Notes: generated by a model not told the origin, from the letters alone. A stretch of 64,000 bases of DNA from Megaleporinus macrocephalus (GCA_021613375.1 CM038715.1:3459378-3523377); one strand, 5' to 3'. Positions 1-54,272 are shown, counted from the stretch's first letter. A program made the numbers and translations.

Positions 1-1697
1 TTAAAAACGGCTCTGCTTCCTGTTCCGACTCCCTTTTCGAGCAAGCTTTTTGTCTTACTGTTTGTTTTTCTCAGTGGATTTAAGGTGTGAGTCACTGATA
101 AAGAGGCTAAATTTAACCAGTGCTGCTCACTAATGCCCTGGAGTGAGTTTCAGAAATGCACTGGAGTGTTCAGATCATCGTGGCTGTCAGAGTGAGGGTT
201 TATATGATACTTAACCGTCTTGGAACAATCCAAGTCTTACAGTGATCTAGTGGTATGAAACTCTGAGCGTTTAGAAAAAATGGAGTAGGCTGTGAGATGT
301 ATGTGTTTGTGATCGATGTATTTGATTATATACGCTACATGGCCAATAGTTTGTAGACACCTGCTTATCAACGTTTCCTATGAGATCTAGGGTGTGAACA
401 TGGAGTTATTACCCTTTGCTGCAGTAACAGCCTCTACTCTGTTGGAAAGGCTTTGTACTTGATGTTAAATCACTAATGTTCTTATGTTTGGACATGAAAC
501 GTGTGTTACAGCTATATGTTTACACTGAATGTGTTCCGCAGCACTGAAAACAAGGCTGTGAGACTATATCAGTGCTCATCTCTGTTTCTATATTAATGCA
601 TAGACAGTTACTATACTCATTTGTCTGTATATATCTAAGTACTGTCAAAGAAAGCATTGGTTGCAGAGAGCGATATATATGGCCATACATTGGCTGCTCC
701 CAGAAACCCTGAAAGTCACAGCTTTTTCCTTACAGTCCTGCTTTATCTTTACCTATACGTTTACTTGATGATCTGAAAACCAGTTTTGTGAGACCATCTT
801 TACGAATAGCTGTAGAGTAGCTGTAGCAACAGCAATAGAAGAGCAGAGGTTTGTTTAGATATTAAAGTGTACTGATGGCTGGCTTCACTGGCAGTTTATG
901 TTTAATTGCACCTGTCATCATACTTCTAGTGCTGGGAGGGTTAAAGGCTTTCAAGTCACATAAAGCTCCATCCCATCTTTTTCCAGCTGCAGCATCATTA
1001 GATAGTTCAGTGCATTTAGAAGAGAATGCTAACAGTTCTGTTATGTTGGCTAACAGATGCCCACGCTGGCTAATGATTGGGAGCAGTTGGTAAGCCAGTT
1101 GTGTTCTCTTGGACTCACAGCAGTGGATGACTGTGGCATGACTCCTGATGGTGGGGCCAACACAGTTTTAAGTCTCATAATTATTGGTATTAAGCTGTTT
1201 AACACATACTGGAGTTTAAATTAAATAATAACTTTATTTGTGATGTGCAAAGACGTTAAGCATCTCCACGTTAAATATGATATTACATTTACTTGAGGAC
1301 TACATTTGAGGGCTGATTTGATTTTATATATTTTATATTTTATATATGAAATGTTTAAAAAATTGTTTATTTGTATTTTTTATTTATTTTTGCTCTCATT
1401 CACTTTGGATCCCTGACAAATTTCTGATCATCCATGTGTGTAAACTGATGCACTTTAGTTGCCTCTGTAAAACCAAACAAATAAAAGAAAAGAAAACCTG
1501 AACTTGAGCATTGACTAGCAAATGAACCAGGTGTAAAACCAGTCTAAGAGCCCACACGCTAAGAAACCATGCAGTGTGTTTTCTGGTGCTCATGCATTTA
1601 TTTCAGTATTACCTGAATTCTATTTTTTATCTCTGGTAGGTAGAAGGTTCAGGTCTCTCACATTAGGCCTAGTTTGATATATTTTGAATGTGTGTAG
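1..1697. other. Intron of the PSD-like gene, no exon recognised
   Basis: This AT-rich, stop-dense stretch precedes the first recognisable exon. I see no conserved coding segment. The 72-codon open stretch starting at 875 has no family resemblance and lacks good splice sites. The region is inferred to be the intron leading into the exon at 1698, because that exon begins in mid-codon after an AG acceptor. Confidence 0.6.
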
Positions 1698-43625
<41,928 letters not shown>

Positions 43626-45700
43626 CCTGGTCCCACTCACACTGGAAGCTCTTTGTGCTGGAAGGGAAGCGAGGTCGTTCTCTTTCCTGTGTGCGCCCTC
43701 CTGCTGTCTGTGTGCCCGCAGGAAGCGGCACAGATTCTGACTGAGTCTGACTCTGTGATTGGCCAGCTGGTGAGTGATAGCAGAGTCCTGGGTTGTGATT
43801 GTGGGGGGAGGAGGGGCAGAGGAAAGTGTTTAAAGGACGGTGATCTGAGAAGTGAGGGATGAACTGAGCGGGAGAGAAGGGGGTGAGGAAGAGGAGGGGA
43901 CACGTCCGCTCATCTGTCTTTCTACCATCTGCTCTATGGATCCACACACTCTCCGGCTGCCTCTGTCCTGGGACCAAAACAGCTTGATACCTTTAAAGTG
44001 ACTGTTAGCATCAGAATATTAGCGTCGTGCAGGGGTCATCGCGTCTTCGGCTTCCCTGCATGTGAAACGATTCAATGTCGTGGTGGGTTTTTTGTTTTCA
44101 TACTGAAGCTCCCTGTTTATCTTGGGGTAGTCACATTCCTCGAGAGCATTGCACTGAACAGCATCCATATTTCAACCTGCTCATAACAGCTGTGCATCTT
44201 CTGTATATACCTGGGCGAAATCCTAATGGGCCCTTATTTGATAGATAGTGCACTACTGCAGGTGCCAAAGATCACATAGGGGGCCATTTCGGATGAATGG
44301 TGTCCGCCTACTTCAGCAGCCACTTGATGACAACAGTCGCCAATCACGGAGTCAGGATGAGTGAGTGTTTTGCAGTGGTCTGCTGCGAACCCCTCCTGGG
44401 CTGAGCTGATTAATATGAGCGGTAGTTAAATCATACCAGAAACCTTTCATTTTAAATACGCAATTTTTTTATTTTTATTTTTGCCCCAGAATGTCTCCTG
44501 CACTCTATCTTAAATATTATTATTATTATCTGCGATACATTTAATATATGTCTCTGGAGTTTCTTTACCTTTGAATATTATTACAGTCCTTGTCCTTTTA
44601 TTGGTTCTCTTGGCTGAGTGTTCTTGTCCACTGTGGCCAGCATGGCAGAATAGTGATGGCTTCTTGTAATCTCCTCTCTTTTGCAGAAAAGCAGCGAATC
44701 TAGTGGTGATCTGAAATATACCGTGTGTAGTTTGGCTGTCTTTCAGGCCTGTTCTGTTCCTCACCTAGCTCTCTGAATGTGTCTCTGTGATTTTTTCACC
44801 ACACTTAGGCATTGTTTAACACTCGACTCTGTCCTTTATTGTTGTGTGTATGAGCGACGAATGAGTGTACGCTTGACAAAATATATCAAATGTATGTGGA
44901 ATGTATTTGATGCACATCTTGATTATGGATTATCAGCATCCATCTGTCCAACACTGGCCTGTTTTTGTATGCTCCAAGAATTCCGTTTGGCTGGCTTTAT
45001 CCTGAATGATTAAGGGACTATTAAGGGCAGACAGATGAAACTGTAATGCTGTGTAATGTATCTGTACATTAGTTAATGAGGCGCTGTCTTTTAGAATGTT
45101 ACTGACTCAGCCCATCATGCCGATGAGGATTCTAGACATTTCTAGGAGAGTTCTTATCACATGTTTGTTAATTTATTTATTTATTTGCCTGTTTTGGTTA
45201 AGTAAATGAGGCGCAAGCAAACTTGTCTGGTTTTCCACATCTGTTCCTGAAATGATTTGAAAAGAAGCAGGAGAGCGGGCCGTGCTGTCGCGTCCTGGGG
45301 AGAATAATATGCAAGATTAAACTGAACTATCAATTGTATACGACCAACCTGCACCTTTGTAGAGCATCACAGATTCTGTCCAATGCAGGCTCGCTGTATG
45401 ATCTCTGCTGTCGAACACTGAACGAACAATCAAAGGAGAGACGCAAAAAGTTGTGAATGTAATGTAATGCTTTGTGCTTTCGAGAGTTCAAGCAAAAATT
45501 TGTTGTAAAGCCATTTTTGTTTACTCAGGCTGATTTAAGTACAACATTGGCTGTTGCAACACCACCAGTTAACCAGCAGAGAGCACTATGTGAGAGTTCA
45601 GCCATAACCGTAGACAGTGATGTCATTACTATGGTTATAATACTTCACTGCACACAGACTGCGCGCGTGTGTGTGTGTGCATGTGTGAGTACATGTGTTT

Positions 45701-45736
<36 letters not shown>

Positions 45737-46230
45737 CAGAGCTGCTGTCACGTGTGAGCAGTTTTTTGATCAGTGGCAGATTTTGATGAGTGCTGTGAGG
45801 CTGTGCTGAGAACAGTGGACCTGCTGTCTGACTAAAAAACTGTATATTGATTTAACTGTAATTATAACCAGCACCTGAATGTTTATAAACAGCATGAAAT
45901 TGTGGTCTGCTTTCATTTGTATCGTGTGCATTGTTTCTCGTGAGTATTAGGGCTCTTTCTTTCTCGATTCACTGCCAGATTTGTGAAAGGTAACGGGGCT
46001 GGATAAAACTCTACTACATGCTAAAGAGGGACAAATCTTCAAATCACTTTGTGTACACATATTTAGGCTGTCTTATTAACCCTCTTTATTTTCTGATGTT
46101 TCATTTCTAATGATCAGTCGCATTGTACAAAAAAAAAAGAAAAAAAACTTCTGTAAGGAAATGGTGTCTGCATAGCCTCTCTTCATGGCCTGTAGGAACA
46201 AAAATAAAGAAACACGTCTATTTAAAGAGA
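43626..46230 (+). other. 3' UTR of the PSD-like gene
   Basis: About 2.6 kb follow the stop with no further exon. The first good polyadenylation signal is AATAAA at 46203-46208. A (CA)n microsatellite at about 45704-45734 and a diverged duplicate block (45150-45670, see 53220-53640) lie within it. Long neuronal-type 3' UTRs are usual in this family. The exact end needs transcript data. Confidence 0.6.
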
Positions 46231-47040
46231 GCACTAATCTTTAGTGTGTAAAATAAGAAAGTATGCATTAATGTGAATGTGCCAGAGAGAACTGTATTTA
46301 GTAACCCATGTCACTGCAGGCTTATTATCCAGTAAGTTATATTTATCATGTGGTAAGTACTATGAAATGAATGTATACGAGACGTTGACCCCTATACAGG
46401 GCCTGTTAGTTTATGAAATGCATCAGCACTGAACAGCTCCAGGTTCTGTGTAGGTATGTGCACTGTGGGTGCTGAGAGCCCTCATTCTGTTTCAGATACA
46501 CCACTTCATATTTTCGGAGAACAGTGAAATGGTGCGTGTTTGCCTGTATTTGTCAGTAAGTACGTATATTATCATGATGTGCTAGTTTGAAACATGAACA
46601 TGCCTGAACCTGAGCACATCGACAAAGACATGATTGAGAAGACAGATGTAAGTTAACTGGACTTTAGTGCTATACTAACTATTCCAGCTGTTGATGGCAG
46701 CGTCCTGAAACACTGGGAATATATTTATCTGACAACAGTAGTGGACTCAGAAAAAATGAAAAGGTCACTTACTGGACGACATGTGGCCCCACCAGCAGCC
46801 AAACAGCTATGATGCGCGTGTATGATGAAATAGTGTTCATTAAGAAATGCACAACTTCTGATTTTTTTAAGTTGTCAGTTAAATGATGAAAGCCAAATCA
46901 ACATCAACTAATCACTGATGATGGAATTAATAAAGCCACAAGAGACTAAACTTCTATGATTAAGCCAATCTCAACATCTCAGCACCTTGGATCACATTGC
47001 TAACCCTCAGGGAACTGGAGATACGAACCCCAGCATTTCA
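46231..47040. other. Intergenic, nothing recognised
   Basis: Non-coding sequence between the PSD-like polyadenylation signal and the palindrome at 47041. Confidence 0.6.
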
Positions 47041-47098
47041 CAAATTAGGCTTGGGCAAATTAGGCAACCTTGCCTAGGGTGCACCCAAGCCTAATTTG
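47041..47098. repeat. 58-bp palindrome with nested inner hairpin
   Basis: CAAATTAGGCTTGGG (47041-47055) is perfectly inverted at 47084-47098. The loop contains a second inverted pair, TAGGCAA and TTGCCTA, so the strand can fold into a stacked hairpin. It could be a collapsed transposon remnant. Confidence 0.85.
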
Positions 47099-47639
47099 AG
47101 ATGTTCTGGAGCTTGTATTTCCAAACGCTTACCAGCTGCCGAGATCAGGAGAGCCAGAAAAAATGAGAAAGGGTCACTCAAGGGAAAAATGAGAGTTACT
47201 GAATTCTAATGAACAGGGCATTTCGCCCCACCTCCAACATCACATGACTTTATATTGTAGTCTTTAGGAAACCAGAGATGTTGGTGTTTAATATCTGACC
47301 TTTGAAGCTCTGTAGAAGCAATGTCAGTACAAAGACAAACTGTAATGCATTGCTTGCTTATAAAAAAAACAGATGTAGAGAATCGGAGATCACCAGGCCC
47401 CTCATCAGTTGTTTTCACAAAGGCATCCATGCTGTTAGTGTCATAAATGCATGATCAGCAACCAGTCAGCATAAAGCTTTGTGTCACTGCAGACCTAGAA
47501 GTCAACTAGTCTTTATCCTAGATTAAAATTAATTATTTGTTAGGCAATTTAAATTATAAGTATAACTACACCTCTATGATAAAAACACATAGGTATGGTA
47601 TAAAGTATAAACATTGTGTATTCTATATCAGAAAGGCAT

Positions 47640-48065
47640 GTGTAGGGCACCTGTATAAGTTTATTTGTATAGCGCTTTTTACAACAATGTTGTCACAAAG
47701 CAGCTTTACAGGAATTTTAAAGCATGAAAAACATGAATTCACACACCTTTATCCCTTGTGAGCAAACCAGAGGCAACAGTGGCAACAACACCTCCTCAAC
47801 TGGAGGAAGAAACCTTGGGAGGAACCAGACTCACAAGGGGAGACCCGTCCTCCTCTGATCAAACAGTACTTGAAGTATAAACTAAAGCTGAGTTTGAAGG
47901 TAAAAGCTTTAAAAGCTGTACAGGTGCTACATCAGGTGGGTGATACTGTGATGCAGTCAAGGTGGAGCAAATGGCACAAATGGAAAGGGGCGTTGGTTGT
48001 AGCCAGGTGACGGGGGGCCCTGGTGGTCTGTCTTTTACAGTATTCGGCGGGACAGGTGGGTGGTT

Positions 48066-48113
<48 letters not shown>

Positions 48114-50420
48114 GAAAAACAAAGTTAGTTCTGGTTTGGGTTAGTACAGAGACAGTTCTGGTTTAGGTTAGTACAGAGACAGTTAGTTCTGGTTTGGGTT
48201 AGTACAGAGACAGTTCTGGTTTGGGTTAGTACAGAGACAGAGTTAGTTCTGGTTTAGGTTAGTACAGAGACAGTTAGTTCTGGTTTGGGTTAGTACAGAG
48301 ACAGAGTTAGTTCTGGTTTAGGTTAGTACAGAGACAGAGTTAGTTCTGGTTTAGGTTAGTACAGAGACAGAGTTAGTTCTTTTTGGGTTAGTACAGAGGC
48401 TGAGTTAGTTCTGGTTTGGGTTAGTACAGAGACAGTTAGTTCTGGTTTGGGTTAGTACAGAGACAGAGTTAGTTCTGTTTGGGTTAGTACAGAGACTGAG
48501 TTAGTTCTGGTTTGGGTTAGTACAGAGGCTGAGTTAGTTCTGGTTTGGGTTAGTACAGAGGCTGAGTTAGTTCTGGTTTAGGTTAGTACAGAGACAGAGT
48601 TAGTTCTGTTTGGGTTAGTACAGAGACTGAGTTAGTTCTGGTTTGGGTTAGTACAGAGGCTGAGTTAGTTCTGGTTTGGGTTAGTACAGAGGCTGAGTTA
48701 GTTCTGGTTTAGGTTAGTACAGAGGCTGAGTTAGTTCTGGTTTGGGTTAGTACAGAGACAGAGTTAGTTCTGGTTTGGGTTAGTACAGAGACAGAGTTAG
48801 TTCTGGTTTGGGTTAGTACAGAGGCTGAGTTAGTTCTGGTTTAGGTTAGTACAGAGATAGAGTTAGTTCTGGTTTGGGTTAGTACAGAGACAGAGTTAGT
48901 TCTGGTTTAGGTTAGTACAGAGACTGAGTTAGTTCTGGTTTGGGTTAGTACAGAGGCTGAGTTAGTTCTGGTTTAGGTTAGTACAGAGACAGAGTTAGTT
49001 CTGGTTTGGGTTAGTACAGAGACAGAGTTAGTTCTGGTTTAGGTTAGTACAGAGACAGAGCTAGTTCTGGTTTGGGTTAGTACAGAGACAGAGTTAGTTC
49101 TGGTTTGGGTTAGTACAGAGGCTGAGTTAGTTCTGGTTTAGGTTAGTACAGAGACAGAGTTAGTTCTGGTTTAGGTTAGTACAGAGGCTGAGTTAGTTCT
49201 GGTTTGGGTTAGTACAGAGACTGAGTTAGTTCTGGTTTGGGTTAGTACAGAGGCTGAGTTAGTTCTGGTTTAGGTTAGTACAGAGACAGAGTTAGTTCTG
49301 GTTTAGGTTAGTACAGAGGCTGAGTTAGTTCTGGTTTGGGTTAGTACAGAGACTGAGTTAGTTCTGGTTTAGGTTAGTACAGAGACAGAGTTAGTTCTGG
49401 TTTGGGTTAGTACAGAGACAGAGTTAGTTCTGGTTTGGGTTAGTACAGAGAGAGAGTTAGTTCTGGTTTAGGTTAGTACAGAGGCTGAGTTAGTTCTGGT
49501 TTAGGTTAGTACAGAGACTGAGTTAGTTCTGGTTTAGGTTAGTACAGAGACAGAGTTAGTTCTGGTTTAGGTTAGTACAGAGACAGAGTTAGTTCTGGTT
49601 TGGGTTAGTACAGAGACTGAGTTAGTTCTGGTTTAGGTTAGTACAGAGACAGAGTTAGTTCTGGTTTGGGTTAGTACAGAGACTGAGTTAGTTCTGGTCT
49701 GGGTTAGTATAGAGGATATGGAGAGTTTAGAGTGTAGCTGGTGACTCTGACAGATCTGATTATAAAAAAGAACTAAAAGGAGAGAAGCTGCACACTTGCT
49801 ACATTTGGATGATACAGTGATGCAATCGAGGTGCAGCAGATGACATAGATGAAGAGGTTACAGGGTAACAGGGGGGTACTGGTGGTCAGTCCTCCAACAG
49901 TATTCGGCAGGACAGGTGGGCGGTTATTACCTCAGAAAGAAGGAGAAAGAAAAACAAGGTTAGTTCAGGTTTGGAGTAATACAGTGGATGAGAAGCACAG
50001 CTCAGTCTCCAAAAGCTAAACTGAACAAGTATGTTTTAAGTCTGGACTTAAATATTGAGACTGTGTCAGAGTCCCGGGGCTTTGTAGGAAAAAGCTCTTC
50101 CCCCCATTGTAGTCTTCTGAATTTTAGGAACTATTAGAAAACCAGCATCCTGTGATCTGAGTGAACGTGGCGGTTCATAATAGGAAATAAGATCTTGTAG
50201 GTACTCCGGTGTGAGACCGTGCAGGGTTTTATACGTCAGTAATAGAATTTTATAGTCGATACGGAATTTAACAGGAAGCCAGTGTAGCGCTGATAAAACT
50301 GGACTGATGTGATCGAATTTCCTAGTTTTAGTTAGTACTCTAGCTGCAGCGTTCTGAACTAACTGGAGTTTATTCAGGTTCCTGCTGGAGCATCCTGACA
50401 ATAATGCATTGCAAGACATC
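47640..50420 (-). mobile_element. L2/CR1-like LINE 3' end with expanded 3' UTR
   Basis: On the minus strand a 117-codon open frame (50419-50066) reads LQLVQNAAARVLTKTRKFDH, LSALHWLPVKFRIDYKILLL and GGRAFSYKAPGL, the C-terminus of an L2/CR1-type reverse transcriptase. The non-coding tail continues to lower coordinates and ends near 47660 in GCTATACAAATAAACTTATA-type sequence. The 3' UTR is partly duplicated (49800-50000 resembles 47945-48120) and between the duplicates lies a large minisatellite. The 5' part of the LINE is absent. Confidence 0.75.
48113..49715. repeat. Minisatellite, 33-bp unit, about 48 copies
   Basis: The unit contains GTTAGTTCTGGTTTGGGTTA and GTACAGAGACAGA. Copies vary mainly at two places: TTTGGG versus TTTAGG, and GACAGA versus GGCTGA or GACTGA. 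Similar single-copy sequence (AACAAGGTTAGTTCAGGTTT) occurs near 49955 in the LINE tail, showing that the array grew from LINE 3' UTR sequence. Confidence 0.95.
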
Positions 50421-51545
50421 CGTTATGGAAATTCCCCACATTCTTACACCTGCAGAGAAAGTTTTGCAACACTGCATCTTATTTAATTTACTGGATGGGA
50501 ACTTCATGTGCATGAGTACCGCACACAGCACTGTTTTTTTCTGTTTTGGGAGGAAAACCCATTAGGACACTGTAGGGACATGTAAGGAATCAGACTCAAG
50601 AGGAGACACGATCCACGTGCAAGGCTTTAATGCGACAGAGCAGTTCAAAATTCAACAAAAACAGTTCAAGAAGTTCACTAAGGCGAGAATGTCCAAAGCA
50701 GGAGGGCTGGAGGTAGCCACCGGCTGATCCAGAGGGATGGAGATAATGGATCGCCGGCGTAGATGAGAGACTCACTCGCTCCTCCTGCATTGGTCCGATG
50801 GTCCTGAGGAACCTGAGCAGCACTCGCGTCCCACGGTGAAGGAAAACCCAGGTTCAGCCCTGTGTGGACAGGTTAGAGCAGTGCGCTGTATGGTGACTTT
50901 CAATGGACTGCACAGCAGCAACACAAACAGTCTCTATAGAGGACCGGCAGGGGCCGGGGACAACACTGCGCAGTCTTTAAACGTGAATAGTCTTTAAGGG
51001 GACCGACTGGAGCTGGGGAAACGAACCCGTACTGAGATTGGAGTTCTTCGAGCACCGCCGTAGTGGGGCTCAGCCGACTGGAGGTGGGTTATGTGGCTGG
51101 TGTTGGAGTCTGCGGGTTCTCTTGGGTTTCCAGGGAGGTAGACGGGACCCCGCTGTGGAAATGCCAAACTTGATGAACCTGGGAAAAGACCTTGAGAGCA
51201 CACCAGCTTAGAGACCATGGACAGGTAGGATCTGATCCTCACAGTTTCAGGTTACTGAAAACAAGGCCACACGCTGAGGCTTAAATGGGTTGTGCTAATG
51301 AGAGCTGCCGCTAGCACTAACGGGATACAGGTGTGAGTGATTGGTAGCCATGGTGATATGGGTGTGTGCGAGGCATGTCTAGGTTGCCATGGTGATGTAG
51401 GGGTGTGTGTGGAGTGTGTCCTAGGCTACCTAGTAAACTGGTGACTGCGTCCGTACAAAGCGGCGAGTCGGGGAGCTTACAGGACACATGCAGGGACAGC
51501 GTAGAGAAAAGTTTTTTATTGTACTTCCATTCTCTGTACGAGAAG
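50421..51545. repeat. Unclassified interspersed repeat-like sequence
   Basis: The region contains CACGTGCAAGGCTTTAATGC and a long moderately GC-rich stretch with small minus-strand open frames but no recognisable domain. Its composition differs from the AT-rich flanks and resembles repeat sequence at 30.1-31.7 and 57.2-57.6 kb. Confidence 0.35.
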
Positions 51546-52012
51546 GACACTCATTAAGACACATTTATTTATTTTTTATTTATTATTATTTATTGCAAAA
51601 AGGGACATCCTAGAGGGTCATTTATTTCCTTTAGAGGGCGCTTTAATACCACCTTCAGCAGTCATTCATGGTGAGAATATGTAACAGTTTATTTTATTAA
51701 ATTATTTTATTTAAAGATCTTTTTAACCAGCTTGATTTTGCTGACTGCATTTTGTGAGTTTTTATATAAATGTGACCTACATAGGATCAGATATCAGTTT
51801 AACTAGATTTAAATATTTTTTAGATTTAAATAGAACAATAGAATGCAATAAAACAAAGTATAGTTTTTCATAAGTTTTTCATTGGGCTTTCTTGCATGAA
51901 TGACTCTGACTAAGTTCCAAAGTGCAACCTGCTTTGATCATTCATTGTGTTTTAAGGGTCTATATCTTTCTGCAGGACCCATATGCCGTTGAGCTTCACT
52001 TAATAGATTAAT
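51546..52012. other. Intergenic, nothing recognised
   Basis: AT-rich sequence before the 20-bp minisatellite. Confidence 0.6.
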
Positions 52013-53075
52013 GGCGTATGAGGAGTATGAAGAGAGTATGAGGAGAGTATGAGGAGTATGAACAGAGTATGAGGAGTATGAATAGAGTATGAGGAGTATG
52101 AACAGAGTATGAGGAGTATGAACAGAGTATGAGGAGTATGAACAGAGTATGAGGAGTATGAACAGAGTGTGAGGAGTATGAACAGAGTGTGAGGAGTATG
52201 AACAGAGTATGAACAGAGTGTGAGGAGTATGAACAGAGTGTGAGGAGTATGAACAGAGTGTGAGGAGTATGAACAGAGTATGAGGAGTATGAACAGAGTA
52301 TGAGGAGTATGAACAGAGTATGAACAGAGTGTGAGGAGTATGAAGAGAGTATGAGGAGTATGAAGAGAGTATGAGGAGTATGAACAGAGTATGAGGAGTA
52401 TGAACAGAGTATGAGGAGTATGAACAGAGTATGAAGAGAGTATGAGGAGTATGAAGAGAGTATGAAGAGTATGAACAGAGTATGAGGAGTATGAACAGAG
52501 TATGAATAGAGTATGAGGAGTATGAACAGAGTATGAATAGAGTATGAGGAGTATGAACAGAGTATGAGGAGTATGAATAGAGTGTGAGGAGTATGAACAG
52601 AGTATGAGTAGTATGAATAGAGTGTGAGGAGTATGAACAGAGTATGAGGAGTATGAACAGAGTATGAGGAGTATGAATAGAGTGTGAGGAGTATGAACAG
52701 AGTATGAGGAGTATGAATAGAGTATGAGTAGTATGAATAGAGTGTGAGGAGTATGAACAGAGTATGAGGAGTATGAATAGAGTGTGAGGAGTATGAACAG
52801 AGTATGAGGAGTATGAATAGAGTGTGAGGAGTATGAATAGAGTATGAGGAGTATGAATAGAGTGTGAGGAGTATGAACAGAGTATGAGGAGTATGAACAG
52901 AGTATGAGAAGTATGAACAGAGTTTGAGGAGTATGAACAGAGTATGAGGAGTATGAACAGAGTATGAGGAGTATGAATAGAGTGTGAGGAGTATGAATAG
53001 AGTGTGAGGAGTATGAACAGAGTATGAGGAGTATGAACAGAGTGTGAGGAGTATGAACAGAGTATGAGGAGTATG
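52013..53075. repeat. Minisatellite, 20-bp unit, about 50 copies
   Basis: The unit is GAGTATGAACAGAGTATGAG with variants (AATAGAG, GTGTGAG, AAGAGAG) and occasional 10-bp half-unit slips. The plus strand is strongly purine-rich. Confidence 0.95.
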
Positions 53076-53219
53076 TATTTATTTCAGTAATGCTACTGAC
53101 GTCTACACTAATTACTGAGGCTTGTATATTAAAATGCTAATGAGCAATGGATGGTTGATGGAACTCCAGACATATGTAGAAGGTTCCTCATCAACATATT
53201 CCTAATTTATTCATCTCTT

Positions 53220-53640
53220 TGTATAAGCAGTTCCAGAAATACATGAGGCGTATGTGAACTTTTACACACCTGTTCCTGAATTGTAGGAAAAGCAGGAAAA
53301 AAGACCAGTGGACACGTCATATGGAAAATAATAATCAAAACACACTTAAACTGAACTAAGCATCACTTATTTAGTCAAGCCCAAACTGTAAACTATATGA
53401 TGTGGATGAACACGGGATGAATACTGAAGGGAGACGCTAGAAAGTTGTGAATAAACTGTGCTTTCAAGTGTTAAAACTGAAATTCTACCTGTGAAGCTGA
53501 TTTGTTGGCCCAGGCTGATTTCCACTGTTGATTTTTGCAATACCACAATTACCAGCAGAGAGCGCCACAAGAGAGCCAAATAACCACAGAGAGAGACATC
53601 ACCACTAGAAATACAGCACTGCACACAGACTCTGGTTGAC
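53220..53640 (+). repeat. Diverged copy of part of the PSD-like 3' UTR
   Basis: Blocks such as CACCTGTTCCTGAA, GTTGTGAAT, CAGGCTGATTT, ACCAGCAGAGAGC and CACTGCACACAGACT occur in the same order and orientation as in 45150-45670, with substantial divergence between. Either an old segmental duplication or two copies of one unrecognised repeat. Confidence 0.7.
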
Positions 53641-54032
53641 TTCTCTTAAAATATTCTGCTTATATAGCCTTTCTTTACAGTCTTTATCACTTAAACATAA
53701 CTTGCCATGTAACGCTTGTATTTCAAAATTTGTGAACAATTAACGAGTCAGTCCTAAAAGCAACTATTTATATGACAGTCCTTATACATACGTCATGATC
53801 ATCACAGCTCTATCATGTATCATATTTCAGTTCTTCCTGTAACACTTACTCAAAAATGAAAAAGAAATTGATGCAACGTGTGACAAACTGACACGAGCTT
53901 ATAGTTATTATTCTCATACAAGTCATAAAAAGACATTTCTAATTTCCTTCTTCTCCCCAGAAAAGTTCTCCTACATTAAGCTGGCCATGATTTTCAGTGC
54001 AGTACTGTTTCAGATGAAGGTGTAAGGTGGGA

Positions 54033-54119
54033 GGGGACTTCTCCAGTCCTGTAATTCCCTCCTTCCAGTAGTTATCCACTTTCAGCAGATCACACACTCA
54101 TTTAGAAAGTGAAAGTTTC
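54033..54119 (+). promoter_or_regulatory. Candidate immune promoter: NF-kB-like site and ISRE
   Basis: GAAAGTGAAAGTTTC at 54105-54119 fits the interferon-stimulated response / IRF element pattern of two GAAA cores spaced by two bases. GGGGACTTCTCC at 54033-54044 is close to an NF-kB site. They lie just upstream of a probable non-coding exon ending at 54197 (donor ACT|GTAAGT). The implied regulation is interferon or inflammation responsive. Confidence 0.55.
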
Positions 54120-54203
54120 AGACTAAAGGTCAAAAGGACTGACAAGGATCCTTTCATCTCACTTACTCTAGGATACTGGCAGCGTTCACTCCTCACTGTA
54201 AGT

Positions 54204-54209
54204 ACTCTA

Positions 54210-54261
<52 letters not shown>

Positions 54262-54272
54262 TCTCTCTCTGC
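54204..54272. repeat. (CT)n microsatellite in 5' UTR intron
   Basis: Interrupted CT repeats within the inferred 5' UTR intron (54198-54869) of the immunoglobulin-domain gene. Confidence 0.9.

Noticed and set aside
875..1093. 72-codon frame with hydrophobic start as an upstream PSD exon
   Set aside because: It lacks a proper acceptor and its sequence does not match the Pro/Ser-rich N-terminal region expected of EFA6 proteins.
48113..53075. CRISPR-like direct repeats
   Set aside because: The arrays are contiguous tandem repeats without unique spacers, in a vertebrate genome. They are minisatellites.
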